From NCBI GenBank assembly GCA_050697555.1, contig JBOHAD010000033.1:1-25190 (forward strand): 25,190 nt of DNA, in the 5' to 3' direction. Below, piece by piece: positions 1-7,241 of the stretch. The position numbers and the translations under genes are program-made. The notes under the pieces were generated by a model. It saw only the letters and a program-made list of their open reading frames with translations, was not told the origin of the DNA and did no database searches. How positions within the stretch are numbered: position 1 is the stretch's first letter; every line of letters starts with the position of its first letter. The DNA comes from DASQWP01 sp050697555 (GTDB lineage Bacteria > Actinomycetota > Thermoleophilia > Gaiellales > Gaiellaceae).

Positions 1-688
1 CGGGCAGGGAGCGCTCGGCGAGAACCTCGAGCGCTCGCTCCGCCGTTGCCCGCGCAGTCTCGCCCGCGTCGCCATCCTTGGCGAGGCAGCGGGACGTCTC
101 ACGGAGCTCCTCGATCCGCTCCTCGAGCCCGGGCCGCTCGCCCAGATCGAGCTGCAGCGGCCGCCCGGCCGAGCGGAGCGTCCCGTAGACGCCGGTGAGC
201 ATGCGCCGGAGCGCCCGGCCGCCGTACGTGGTGAGGAGCCCGGCGCGCTCGAGGTCGCCGTCCGCGCAGAAGGCGGCGAGCGTCTCTTCGAAAGCCTCGC
301 TCTGGAGCACCCGCGCCTGGCTCTCGTCGAGGACGCGGAAGCGCGAGTCGATTCCCGCAGCGAACGGGTGCGCCCGCAGGAGCCGGTGGCAGAACCCGTG
401 GATCGTCGAGATCCAGGCTCCGTCGAGCTCCCGCGCGAGATCGGGCCGCCGGAGCTCGGTGAGCCGCGCGCGAATGCGGTCCCGCAGCTCGCCCGCCGCC
501 TTCTCCGTGTAGGTGATGACGAGAAGCGACTCGACGTCCAGCCCCCGCTCGCAGACCGCCTTCACGAAGCGCTCCACGAGCACCGTCGTCTTGCCCGTCC
601 CCGCGCCCGCCGAGACGAAGACGACGCCGCCAGCTGCGATGGCCGCCTCCTGCTCCGGGTTGGGCGCGCGCGTCTCGACGACGCTCAT
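1..688 (-). CDS. UvrD/AddA-like superfamily I helicase, N-terminal part (runs off window)
   Basis: ATP-dependent DNA helicase subunit expected to act in double-strand-break processing. I read this frame directly: it is open from an ATG at 688 to the window edge, giving 229 residues with no stop. Near residues 26-40 there is a clear Walker A, SAGAGTGKTTVLVER. It is followed by VITYTEKAAGELRDR (UvrD motif Ia region) and by STIHGFCHRLLR, the TIHGFC signature typical of AddA/RecB/UvrD helicases. The C-terminal two thirds lie outside the window, so a fused nuclease domain cannot be assessed. It lies 133 nt downstream of an AddB-like gene on the same strand, supporting an AddAB-type pair. No strong Shine-Dalgarno is seen before the ATG. 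A plain UvrD/PcrA helicase is the alternative, but the partner gene argues for AddA. Confidence 0.85.
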   Translation of the reverse strand, partial: MSVVETRAPNPEQEAAIAAGGVVFVSAGAGTGKTTVLVERFVKAVCERGLDVESLLVITYTEKAAGELRDRIRARLTELRRPDLARELDGAWISTIHGFCHRLLRAHPFAAGIDSRFRVLDESQARVLQSEAFEETLAAFCADGDLERAGLLTTYGGRALRRMLTGVYGTLRSAGRPLQLDLGERPGLEERIEELRETSRCLAKDGDAGETARATAERALEVLAERSLP

Positions 689-724
689 GGGCCACCTCGT
701 GGTCCATGAGCGTGTGGAGGGGGT

Positions 725-750
725 GTGGGGGAACCGGGAGGTTCCCCCAC
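725..750. repeat. Perfect 11-bp inverted repeat, first of two related hairpins
   Basis: GTGGGGGAACC (725-735) and GGTTCCCCCAC (740-750) pair perfectly around a 4-nt loop. It lies in the 133-nt gap between the addB-like and addA-like genes and has no following T-run on the minus strand. It closely resembles the hairpin at 771-795, so it looks like a REP-type extragenic palindrome rather than a classic terminator. Confidence 0.7.
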
Positions 751-770
751 AGAGTCGAAGAAGGGGGCTC

Positions 771-795
771 GTGGGGGAAACAGGGTTTCCCCCGC
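771..795. repeat. Second related hairpin (9 bp perfect, 11 bp with one wobble)
   Basis: GGGGGAAAC (773-781) pairs with GTTTCCCCC (785-793) around a 3-nt loop. Pairing extends to 771/795 through one G-T wobble. The left arm GTGGGGGAA is shared with the hairpin at 725-750. The rest of the gap (689-724, 751-770, 796-821) shows no gene that I can support. Confidence 0.65.
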
Positions 796-821
796 GGGAG
801 CGAGCCAAAGGCGAGCGACGC

Positions 822-3746
822 TCATGCGCGCTTCACCCGGCACATGCCGTAGAGGTCGCACCAGGGAGGGCAGCCCGCATCCCCGAGCGGGTCGTGGCGG
901 ACGTCGCCCGCGCGGATCCGCCCGGCGAAGCCGCGCGCATGCTCCGCAGCCCGCTCGACCTGCGCCCAGAACTCCTCTTCGTCCCTGTAGTCCGACTTCA
1001 TGAAGCCGGGCAGGTCCTCTCCCGCCGACGCACGCAGGAGCCCGCGCGCCTCCCGCTCCCCCGCCAGCGCGCGATAGAGGCCGCCGAGCGGCTCGATTCC
1101 GACGAGGTCACGCAGGACGAGCATGTAGAGCGGGATCTGGAGCTTGAGCTCCGCGTCGATCTTCGCGGCGGAGTAAGCCGTCTTCCCCGACTTGTAGTCC
1201 TGGACGATCCCCCGCGCGCTGAACGGGTCCACGTCGATCCGGTCGATCTTCCCGGAGAGCGTGAAGCCGCCGAGATCGAGCCCCCGCTGGAGCTCGGGAG
1301 CCGAGCGCTCTGAGCCGAAGGACACCTCGAAGCGGCGCGGGACGAGCCGCAGCTCGGTCTCCGCCTCCGCCCGCACGAAGCTCTCGAGGTCACGCCGGAG
1401 CTGACCGTCGAGCTCGCGCCGCTCGAGCTCCGAGAGCTCCTGGCGGACGCCACCGAGCGTGTCGTCGAGGCAGCGCCCGAGGAAGCGTACGGCGTCCTCG
1501 ACGTTGCCGGGGTCCACCCGCTCGGCGCCGAGCTCCTTCGGCAGGCCGCTGAAGAACCTGCTCAGCGCCGTGTGCGCGAGCGAGCCGCGGAGCTTGGCGT
1601 CCACCTGGGCGTCGATCTCCTTCGGCGAGATGACCCGCTCGAGGAACCAGATCGAGGAGCAGGAGGCGAACGCCTCGAGCTCCGTCGCGTTGAAGGTCGT
1701 GCGCGCGCGGAGCTCGGCGAGCACGGCGAGATGCGTCAGCCGTGTCGGACGCTCGAACGCCCGGCGGGCGCGCTCCAAGCGCCGGTCCCAGCCGTTCGCC
1801 CGCGCGAGCGACTCGGCGCCGCCCGGATCCGTCGCGCCGAGCCCCGCGAGGGCGCGCAGGCGCTCGCGCTCGGTCTGCGCCTCCTCCAGCCCCCAGGTGA
1901 GCGCCGAGAGCGGCCGCCGGCGCGTCCAGCGTGCGACCTTGGCGGGGTCGAAGAGCGCGCGCACCTCGTCCCAGAACGGACTCGCCTGCCGCGGGCTGCC
2001 TTCGTCGGTCGCCGCCTCCCGGACGAGGTAGAGCCGGCGGGAAGGGCGGGTGCAGACGGCGTAGAAGAGGTAGCGCTCGCGGCTGACCGGGTCGGCCCTG
2101 ACGAGTCGCGCACGCGTGCGCGCGTCGAGCTCACGTCGGGTCTCGTCGTCGAGGAACGGCGACGCCGGAGCGCGGCGCGGCAGGCTTCCCTCCTCGAGCC
2201 CGAGCACGAACACGACCTCGAAGCGGCGGGTGCGCGCCCGCAGGAGATCGATGACGGCGACCCGGCCGGGCTCGCCCGCGCCGGCCAGCCGAACGGTCGC
2301 GCGCTCGAGCGCGGCGAGCAGCTCCTCGCGGCCGAGCGGACCCGCCAGCTCCTCCCAGCCCTCGAGCTCACGGAGCAGGCGGGTCACCTCTTCGTGGGCA
2401 CGGAGGTCGAGGAGCGACCCCAGGCCGACCGGGGGCGACTCGAGGCCGTAGGCACCCCGCAGCATCGACGCAGCGAGCAGGCGCGCCGCCTCGAGGGGCG
2501 AGTCCGCCCCACGCACCTGGCCCAGCACGGGCAACGGCTGGCCCCGCAGCTCGGTGACGCGCTCCTCGACCTTCGTCCGAACGCCGAGCCCGCGGAGGCG
2601 GCCTTCGAGGTAATCGGCGTGCGCGCGCGCTAGGCCAGAGTAGGGCGAGCGGAGGAACGCGAAGAGGTCGCGCCGCTCGCCGCTCCCCCACGCGAAGCGG
2701 AGGGCGGAGAGGAGCGCGTGCCCGAAGGGAGTCTGCGGCAGGCGCAGGCGTCCCTCGAGGGCGTACGGAACCCCCATGATCCCGAGCGCGGTTTCGAGCG
2801 GGGCACGGAGCCGATCGAGGGAGGGGCAAACCAGCGCGATCTGCTCGGGCGCAGTGCCTTCGCGCAGCAGGCGGAGGAGCTCGTCGGCGACGAGCTCGAG
2901 CGACCCCCGCGATCCCGCTCCCTCGAGGAAGCGCACCGCCCCCTCGAGCGCCGGCCGCCCAGCGGGCGGTGCGTCGCTGAAGAGGGCGCGCTCCAGGTAC
3001 GCGAGGGCGGGGTGGGCGATCTCCGCGTAGGCGGGCGGAAGCTCCTCGCTCCGCCCGTCGGCCAGCCGTCCGAGGTCCTCAGCCGTCCGCTGGAGCGAGG
3101 CGAAGGCGGGCCGGCCGGGCTCGTAGGGAAGCGACACAGTGACGTCGGTCCGGCCGGCGAGCGCCGCGAGGAGCCCCCACTGAGCTCCGGTCAGATCCTC
3201 GAACCCGTAGGCGAAGACCGGGCGCCCGTCCCAGGCCGCAAGCTCGCTCTCGACGCGTTCCACCGCGTGCCGGCGCTCGAGGTCGCGGTCCCAGAGCCCC
3301 AGGCGGTCGAGCTCCTCTCCGTAGGCGGCGTAGAGCCGTGCGAGGTCGCCGCCGACCTCTGCGGGCGGAACGAGTCCCCCCTCGAGCTCCGAGATGGCGC
3401 CGAGCAGGCCGTCGGCGAAGCCGCCGAAGCGCGCGGAGGCGCCGAGGCCGTTCAGCGCCGTCCCGGCCAGCGCGCGCCGGAGGACGAGCGTCCGCTGCAC
3501 GTCGGTGGCGGCCGGCCGTGAGTGGCCGCCACCGCGCGCGATCAGCTCGAAAAGGTCGTCGAACGTGCCGATCCGGCCGCCGAGGAGAGCCGGCGAGCGC
3601 ACGAGCAGGTCGCGCTCGACGCGGTCGACCTCGGCCCGGTTGGGGACGACGAGGAACGGCTCGCGCGGAAGCGCCTCCAGATAGCGATCGAGCAGCCGCG
3701 CCACTTTCCCGGCGTTCGCCGGGCCGACCAGCAGAGCGAGCGGCAC
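822..3746 (-). CDS. AddB-like helicase/PD-(D/E)XK nuclease with Fe-S staple
   Basis: A 974-residue predicted nuclease subunit of an AddAB-type end-resection complex. The N-terminus has a degenerate P-loop (LLVGPANAGK, residues 5-14). Near residue 510 is a UvrD-like C-terminal motif, VFVLGLEEGSLPRR. The C-terminal nuclease domain is clear: GKIDRID near 829 and VQDYKSGK near 850 carry the acidic residue and lysine of the PD-(D/E)XK core. One cysteine before the domain (ASCSS, about 697) and three after it (C-x3-C-x5-C, about 957-968) match the four-cysteine [4Fe-4S] staple of AddB-type nucleases. The start is a GTG with no Shine-Dalgarno, 6 nt after a TAGACT hexamer, so the mRNA may be leaderless. 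The downstream neighbour is the AddA-like helicase. Assignment to the AddB/RecB-nuclease group is firm; the exact complex is inferred. Confidence 0.85.
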   Translation of the reverse strand: MPLALLVGPANAGKVARLLDRYLEALPREPFLVVPNRAEVDRVERDLLVRSPALLGGRIGTFDDLFELIARGGGHSRPAATDVQRTLVLRRALAGTALNGLGASARFGGFADGLLGAISELEGGLVPPAEVGGDLARLYAAYGEELDRLGLWDRDLERRHAVERVESELAAWDGRPVFAYGFEDLTGAQWGLLAALAGRTDVTVSLPYEPGRPAFASLQRTAEDLGRLADGRSEELPPAYAEIAHPALAYLERALFSDAPPAGRPALEGAVRFLEGAGSRGSLELVADELLRLLREGTAPEQIALVCPSLDRLRAPLETALGIMGVPYALEGRLRLPQTPFGHALLSALRFAWGSGERRDLFAFLRSPYSGLARAHADYLEGRLRGLGVRTKVEERVTELRGQPLPVLGQVRGADSPLEAARLLAASMLRGAYGLESPPVGLGSLLDLRAHEEVTRLLRELEGWEELAGPLGREELLAALERATVRLAGAGEPGRVAVIDLLRARTRRFEVVFVLGLEEGSLPRRAPASPFLDDETRRELDARTRARLVRADPVSRERYLFYAVCTRPSRRLYLVREAATDEGSPRQASPFWDEVRALFDPAKVARWTRRRPLSALTWGLEEAQTERERLRALAGLGATDPGGAESLARANGWDRRLERARRAFERPTRLTHLAVLAELRARTTFNATELEAFASCSSIWFLERVISPKEIDAQVDAKLRGSLAHTALSRFFSGLPKELGAERVDPGNVEDAVRFLGRCLDDTLGGVRQELSELERRELDGQLRRDLESFVRAEAETELRLVPRRFEVSFGSERSAPELQRGLDLGGFTLSGKIDRIDVDPFSARGIVQDYKSGKTAYSAAKIDAELKLQIPLYMLVLRDLVGIEPLGGLYRALAGEREARGLLRASAGEDLPGFMKSDYRDEEEFWAQVERAAEHARGFAGRIRAGDVRHDPLGDAGCPPWCDLYGMCRVKRA

Positions 3747-3752
3747 CGGCCT

Positions 3753-3758
3753 AGTCTA
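3753..3758 (-). promoter_or_regulatory. Candidate -10 element TAGACT for the addB-like gene
   Basis: TAGACT reads on the minus strand with only AGGCCG between it and the GTG start at 3746, which would put the transcript start at or near the start codon. The same GTAGACT string precedes the ferredoxin and ccmG-like genes. No convincing -35 is visible. Confidence 0.4.
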
Positions 3759-3798
3759 CCCCTCGCTCCGGCGGCCCTCCCGGCCCCGGAGCGAGGGG
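3759..3798 (-). terminator. Strong GC-rich hairpin after the zinc-ribbon gene
   Basis: CCCCTCGCTCCGG (3759-3771) and CCGGAGCGAGGGG (3786-3798) form a perfect 13-bp stem with a 14-nt loop. It sits 34 nt past the stop of the last gene of the 11132-3833 operon. There is no T-tract, so intrinsic termination is uncertain. It directly abuts the candidate promoter of the next gene on the same strand. Confidence 0.5.
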
Positions 3799-3832
3799 AG
3801 CACTCTCGTGACGGAACCGGCGCTCGGCCGCG

Positions 3833-4030
3833 CTACGCCGCTGCGGCCTTCGGCCGGCGGCCGCGACGCGCGGCCGGTCGGCCGGGCATCTTGCCAGCGC
3901 AGTCGTCGCAGAGATCGGCGGCCTTTGCGCCCCGACGGGCGTCGGAATACGTGAGGCGGAGCGCAGCCCCCTTTCCTTCGCCGACTTCCTTGCCGCAGTT
4001 GTCGCAGACGAGAATTGTCTTCCTTGCCAA
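3833..4030 (-). CDS. Small zinc-ribbon protein with AT-hook-like tail
   Basis: A 65-residue basic protein I cannot name. Two CxxC pairs (CDNC at 9-12 and CDDC at 41-44) are spaced as in a zinc ribbon. The tail holds RRGRRPK (55-61), which resembles an AT-hook, so nucleic-acid binding is a reasonable guess. The start is chosen as TTG because AGGAGGG (4034-4040) lies 3 nt upstream and the conserved-looking sequence begins there. An upstream in-frame extension has low-quality sequence overlapping the previous gene. It is the last gene after the beta-helix gene (31-nt gap) and is followed by a 13-bp hairpin. Confidence 0.75.
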   Translation of the reverse strand: MARKTILVCDNCGKEVGEGKGAALRLTYSDARRGAKAADLCDDCAGKMPGRPAARRGRRPKAAAA

Positions 4031-4033
4031 TGT

Positions 4034-4040
4034 CCCTCCT
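4034..4040 (-). promoter_or_regulatory. Shine-Dalgarno AGGAGGG deciding a TTG start
   Basis: On the minus strand AGGAGGG is followed by ACA and then TTG at 4030. This is one of the strongest ribosome-binding sites in the window and supports the rare start codon of the zinc-ribbon gene. Confidence 0.75.
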
Positions 4041-4061
4041 ATTTCGACGGTGCGGAAGACT

Positions 4062-5240
4062 CTACTCGCTGTAAATGTGCGCGTCCAAGAAGGAGCCCGT
4101 CGCGTGGCGGTTGTCACGCATACTGTTGTCAGCGAGCGTCGCCGATGCTCCGTAGTGAGAGAGGATCCCGTAGCCCATCCTGGTGCGATCTTCGGAAGCG
4201 AAATCTGGACGTGTCCCGACCACCGAATTTCCTTCGATCTCGCACATGGAATAGTCGCCGCAAAAGATCCCGACGCCGAGCACTCCCTCGACCTCGTTGT
4301 CCTCGACCGTCGCCATCGACATCTCGGTGAGCGTTATCGCGCGCATGCTCGTGCCGCTGACCTGATTCTCACGGACGAGGGCGTGCGCAAAATGCGTGAC
4401 GATACCCTCCTGCCCTCCGGTGACGGTGCAGCCCTCGATGACCGAAGGTGCGAGGTCGAAGCCGAAGGACACGTCGATTCCCTGCGTGTACTCGCCCTCC
4501 ACCTGGACGGCGCAGTCGCGGATCGTCACCGAGGCGCGTCTCACATTGATGCCGTCGAGCTCGGCGCCCCGCACCGTGACGCGATCGAGCAGCACGTCGG
4601 TCGCTCCGTCGACCTCGATCCCGTGATCGCCTCCGACGACCGTGACGTCGCGCACGGTGACCCCGTCGGCGGTCACGAGGATGCCGCCCTCGACGACGGC
4701 CCCCGGCTCCCCGGCCAGCGTCTGCTCGCTGTCGAGGACGAGCGGGCCCCGGTGGACGCCGGCGGCGAGGTGGACGGTGGGGGGCAGCGTCGCCCAGGCC
4801 ACGCCGCCCACGGAAGCCGCGAGCGTGAGGACGGCGGCCGCGGAGGCGGCGCCGGCCCGGCCGAGCTCGCCTCCGTCTTCCCCGTAGGAGAGCCGCGCCA
4901 GGGGGAAGGCGGCATGGAGGAGCGCCTGCCCGAGCAGCCACGAGCCCGCGTAGAAGGCGAGGGCGGCGTCGAGCGGCGCGGCCACGTCGAGCAGGCGCGC
5001 AGCGCCCATGACCGCGCCGAGCTCGAGCAGCCCGAGCGGCAGCGCGAGCCAGCCGGCCTGGTAGGAGAAGGCGCGGTGATAGACGGCCGCGTCGAGCGCC
5101 ACGCCGACGCCGAGCATCAGGAGGGCGAGCTCGACGGGCCACCACTCGCGGACGAGAGCGGCAAGGACGCAGGCGGCGAGGAGCGGCGCAAGCGTGACCG
5201 CGAGGCGCGACTCGAGCCGCCCCTTCAGCGTGTACGCCAT
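4062..5240 (-). CDS. Membrane protein with C-terminal right-handed beta-helix (NosD/PbH1-like)
   Basis: A 392-residue protein in two halves. Residues about 13-150 contain five hydrophobic segments (13-30, 35-53, 62-83, 89-110, 129-150), consistent with a polytopic membrane anchor. Residues about 165-375 are tandem short beta-strand repeats with recurring GI/I-x-V and N/D turns, such as DGVTVRDVTVVGG, HGIEVDGATDVLLDRV and TVEDNEVEGV, typical of parallel beta-helix (PbH1/NosD) folds. That fold commonly binds or processes polysaccharide, but no catalytic residues can be assigned here. The ATG at 5240 overlaps the end of the oxidoreductase gene by 16 nt, so translation is probably coupled. Being in the sugar-transporter operon hints at a carbohydrate role at the cell surface; this is inference. 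Confidence 0.75.
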   Translation of the reverse strand: MAYTLKGRLESRLAVTLAPLLAACVLAALVREWWPVELALLMLGVGVALDAAVYHRAFSYQAGWLALPLGLLELGAVMGAARLLDVAAPLDAALAFYAGSWLLGQALLHAAFPLARLSYGEDGGELGRAGAASAAAVLTLAASVGGVAWATLPPTVHLAAGVHRGPLVLDSEQTLAGEPGAVVEGGILVTADGVTVRDVTVVGGDHGIEVDGATDVLLDRVTVRGAELDGINVRRASVTIRDCAVQVEGEYTQGIDVSFGFDLAPSVIEGCTVTGGQEGIVTHFAHALVRENQVSGTSMRAITLTEMSMATVEDNEVEGVLGVGIFCGDYSMCEIEGNSVVGTRPDFASEDRTRMGYGILSHYGASATLADNSMRDNRHATGSFLDAHIYSE

Positions 5241-6331
5241 GCCCTCACCCTGACGAGGAAGCGCCGGGCGGCGTACTTCGCGCCGGCGAGCGTGTCCGCG
5301 GCCGGGAACGCCCACTGGGCCGGTGCGCCCGCGAGCGCGAGCGTGCGGTCGTCGTCCGTGAGCGCGGCAACGGTGCAATCCGGCGCCAGCACGATCCAGC
5401 TCGCCTGCGTGTCGAGATCGTGCTCCTCGACGAGCCGGGCCAGGAGGTGATCGTGCCCGAAGCCGCGCTTGAAGCCGGTGGCGCAGATGACCTGCGACGC
5501 GCCGTTGAGCTCGGGCGCCACCTGGAAGCGACCCTCGCGGGCCGCCCGCTCGACCGGCTCGTCCCAGGCCCGGCCCGGCGGGTAGGAGGGCGCCGACCAG
5601 GCGCGCAGGAGTCCCGCGCGCTCCTCGGCACCGGTCCGGTGGAAGGCGGCCAGGCCCCGGCGCGTGAACAGTTCCCGCGAGAGGTTGAGCGGACGCCGCT
5701 GCGGCTCCCGCCGGCGCACCGAGATCACCGTCGAGCCGGCGGCGAGCGCGTTCAGCCACTCGGTCGCGGCGGCCATGCCGGCGCCCACGACCTCCACCTC
5801 GTCGGCGTAGCCATGCGGGTCGTACGCGTGCACCGCGCGAGGGTCGTCCTCGAGCTCGGGCGGGAGTGCGTGCCCGGGGTGGCCGGGCGCGAGCAAGACG
5901 TGGGGAAACACGCCGCCGCCGCCGCCGAGCTCGAAGCCTCCCTCGACGGCCCGCACCCGCTCGACCCGGGCGGCGAGGAAGCTCTCGTCCCAGCCCGAGC
6001 GCTCGCGCAGCTCGGCGACGTGGTCGAGGAACTCCTCCACGGTCGGGTGGTAGCGGTCGCAGACCGACTCGAGCAGGGGAACGACGCTGCGGCGCCGGAG
6101 CGCAGAGCTGACGGCGAGGCCCGGGAAGGAGGTCGGCAGGCAGTGACCGTCGCTCTCGGAGCGCATGCGCCGCTGGCGGATCGCGGCGGCGCGCCGACGC
6201 CAGGCCGCTGCCGGATCGGGGTCCGTTCCGAACACGGCGATCTCCGCCGGTTCCAGGCCCCCTTTTCTGAGGGTTGCATACGCGATGAACCCGGCGAGGC
6301 CGCCGCCGACGATCGCGCACGGCTTCGTCAC
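5225..6331 (-). CDS. FAD/NAD(P)-binding oxidoreductase, monooxygenase-like
   Basis: A 368-residue flavoprotein. The N-terminus has a Rossmann dinucleotide motif, AIVGGGLAGF (residues 6-15). A second one, VEVVGAGMAAATEWL, near residue 183 probably binds NAD(P). QVICATGFKRGFGHD near 279 resembles the ATG-type motif of FAD monooxygenases and lysine N-hydroxylase-like proteins. The substrate is unknown. It starts with GTG at 6331, preceded by a GAGAGGTGG ribosome-binding site, 16 nt after the stop of the second sugar permease, and it overlaps the beta-helix gene at its end. It therefore most likely belongs to the sugar-transport operon and may oxidise an imported compound. An FAD-dependent pyridine nucleotide-disulfide-type reductase is less likely because no CxxC is present near the FAD motif. 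Confidence 0.75.
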   Translation of the reverse strand: MTKPCAIVGGGLAGFIAYATLRKGGLEPAEIAVFGTDPDPAAAWRRRAAAIRQRRMRSESDGHCLPTSFPGLAVSSALRRRSVVPLLESVCDRYHPTVEEFLDHVAELRERSGWDESFLAARVERVRAVEGGFELGGGGGVFPHVLLAPGHPGHALPPELEDDPRAVHAYDPHGYADEVEVVGAGMAAATEWLNALAAGSTVISVRRREPQRRPLNLSRELFTRRGLAAFHRTGAEERAGLLRAWSAPSYPPGRAWDEPVERAAREGRFQVAPELNGASQVICATGFKRGFGHDHLLARLVEEHDLDTQASWIVLAPDCTVAALTDDDRTLALAGAPAQWAFPAADTLAGAKYAARRFLVRVRAWRTR

Positions 6332-6347
6332 GAAGCCGCCACCTCTC

Positions 6348-7241
6348 CTACTTCACCGAGCCGGCGAGCAGCCCCTGCACGAAGTAGCGCTGGAAGGCGA
6401 AGAAGACGACGAGCGGGATGGCCAGCGAGACGAACGTCGCCGGCGCGATCAGCTCGATGTTCGCCCCGAACTGGCGCAGCTGGGAGAAGATCGCCACGGT
6501 GATCGGCTGGGTCTCGCGCCCGAAGACGAGGGCGACGAGCAGGTCGTTCCACGACCACAGGAACTGGAAGATGGCGAGCGAGGCGATCGCGGGCAGCCCC
6601 AGCGGGAGGATGAGCCGGAAGAAGATGCGCAGCTCGGAGGCGCCGTCGATCCGCGCCGCCTCCAAGAGCTCCTTCGGGATCCCGATGAAGAAGTTGCGCA
6701 AGAGGAAGATGGCGAAGGGGAGCCCGAACGCCGTGTGGAAGAGCGCGATCGAGATGACCGTGTCGAAGATCCCGAGGTTGTTGTAGATCTCGAACATGGG
6801 GATGAGCGCCATCTGGAGCGGCACGACGAGCAGGGCGATCACGAGGATGAAGAGCCAGTCCCGGCCGGGAAAGTCGAGCCAGGCGAAGGCGTAGCCCGCG
6901 AGCGCGGCGATGAAGATCGGCAGCACCGTGCCGCCAATCGCGATGTAGATCGTGGTCAGCAGCGAGGACCTGATCGGTCCATCACCCAGGATCTCGCGAT
7001 AGTTCTCGAGGGTGATGACGCTCGGCTCGGTGAGGATCCCCCACCAGCCCATCTCGTTGAAGTCGGCCGGGGACATGAGCGAGATGAGGAAGAGGCCGAT
7101 GGTCGGCACGAGCCAGAAGAGGCCGACGGCGACGAGGATGACGTGGATCGGCGCCTGCCCGAGGACGCGGAGGATCTTCGTCGAGAGGCTCTCCTCGATG
7201 ACGACGGGCCGGCCGTGGGCCTCGGCGGTGGCGGTGGTCAA
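6348..7241 (-). CDS. Sugar ABC transporter permease, MalG/AglG type
   Basis: A 297-residue inner-membrane permease of the carbohydrate-uptake-1 family, forming the channel with the upstream permease. Six hydrophobic segments are visible, including IHVILVAVGLFWLVPTIGLF near residue 32. The cytoplasmic EAA loop that contacts the ATPase is present as ELLEAARIDGASELRIFFRL near 190. The start is TTG at 7241, immediately after the TAG of the preceding permease. GGGAGGT (7246-7252) four nt upstream of the TTG supports it. The protein has the usual length for the family. Its place after the ATPase, binding protein and first permease makes the role secure; the sugar is not determinable from the permease alone. 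Confidence 0.93.
   Translation of the reverse strand: MTTATAEAHGRPVVIEESLSTKILRVLGQAPIHVILVAVGLFWLVPTIGLFLISLMSPADFNEMGWWGILTEPSVITLENYREILGDGPIRSSLLTTIYIAIGGTVLPIFIAALAGYAFAWLDFPGRDWLFILVIALLVVPLQMALIPMFEIYNNLGIFDTVISIALFHTAFGLPFAIFLLRNFFIGIPKELLEAARIDGASELRIFFRLILPLGLPAIASLAIFQFLWSWNDLLVALVFGRETQPITVAIFSQLRQFGANIELIAPATFVSLAIPLVVFFAFQRYFVQGLLAGSVK

Noticed and set aside
3522..5450. 642-residue plus-strand frame over the zinc-ribbon and beta-helix genes
   Set aside because: No recognisable domain. The minus-strand genes have strong motifs and ribosome sites.
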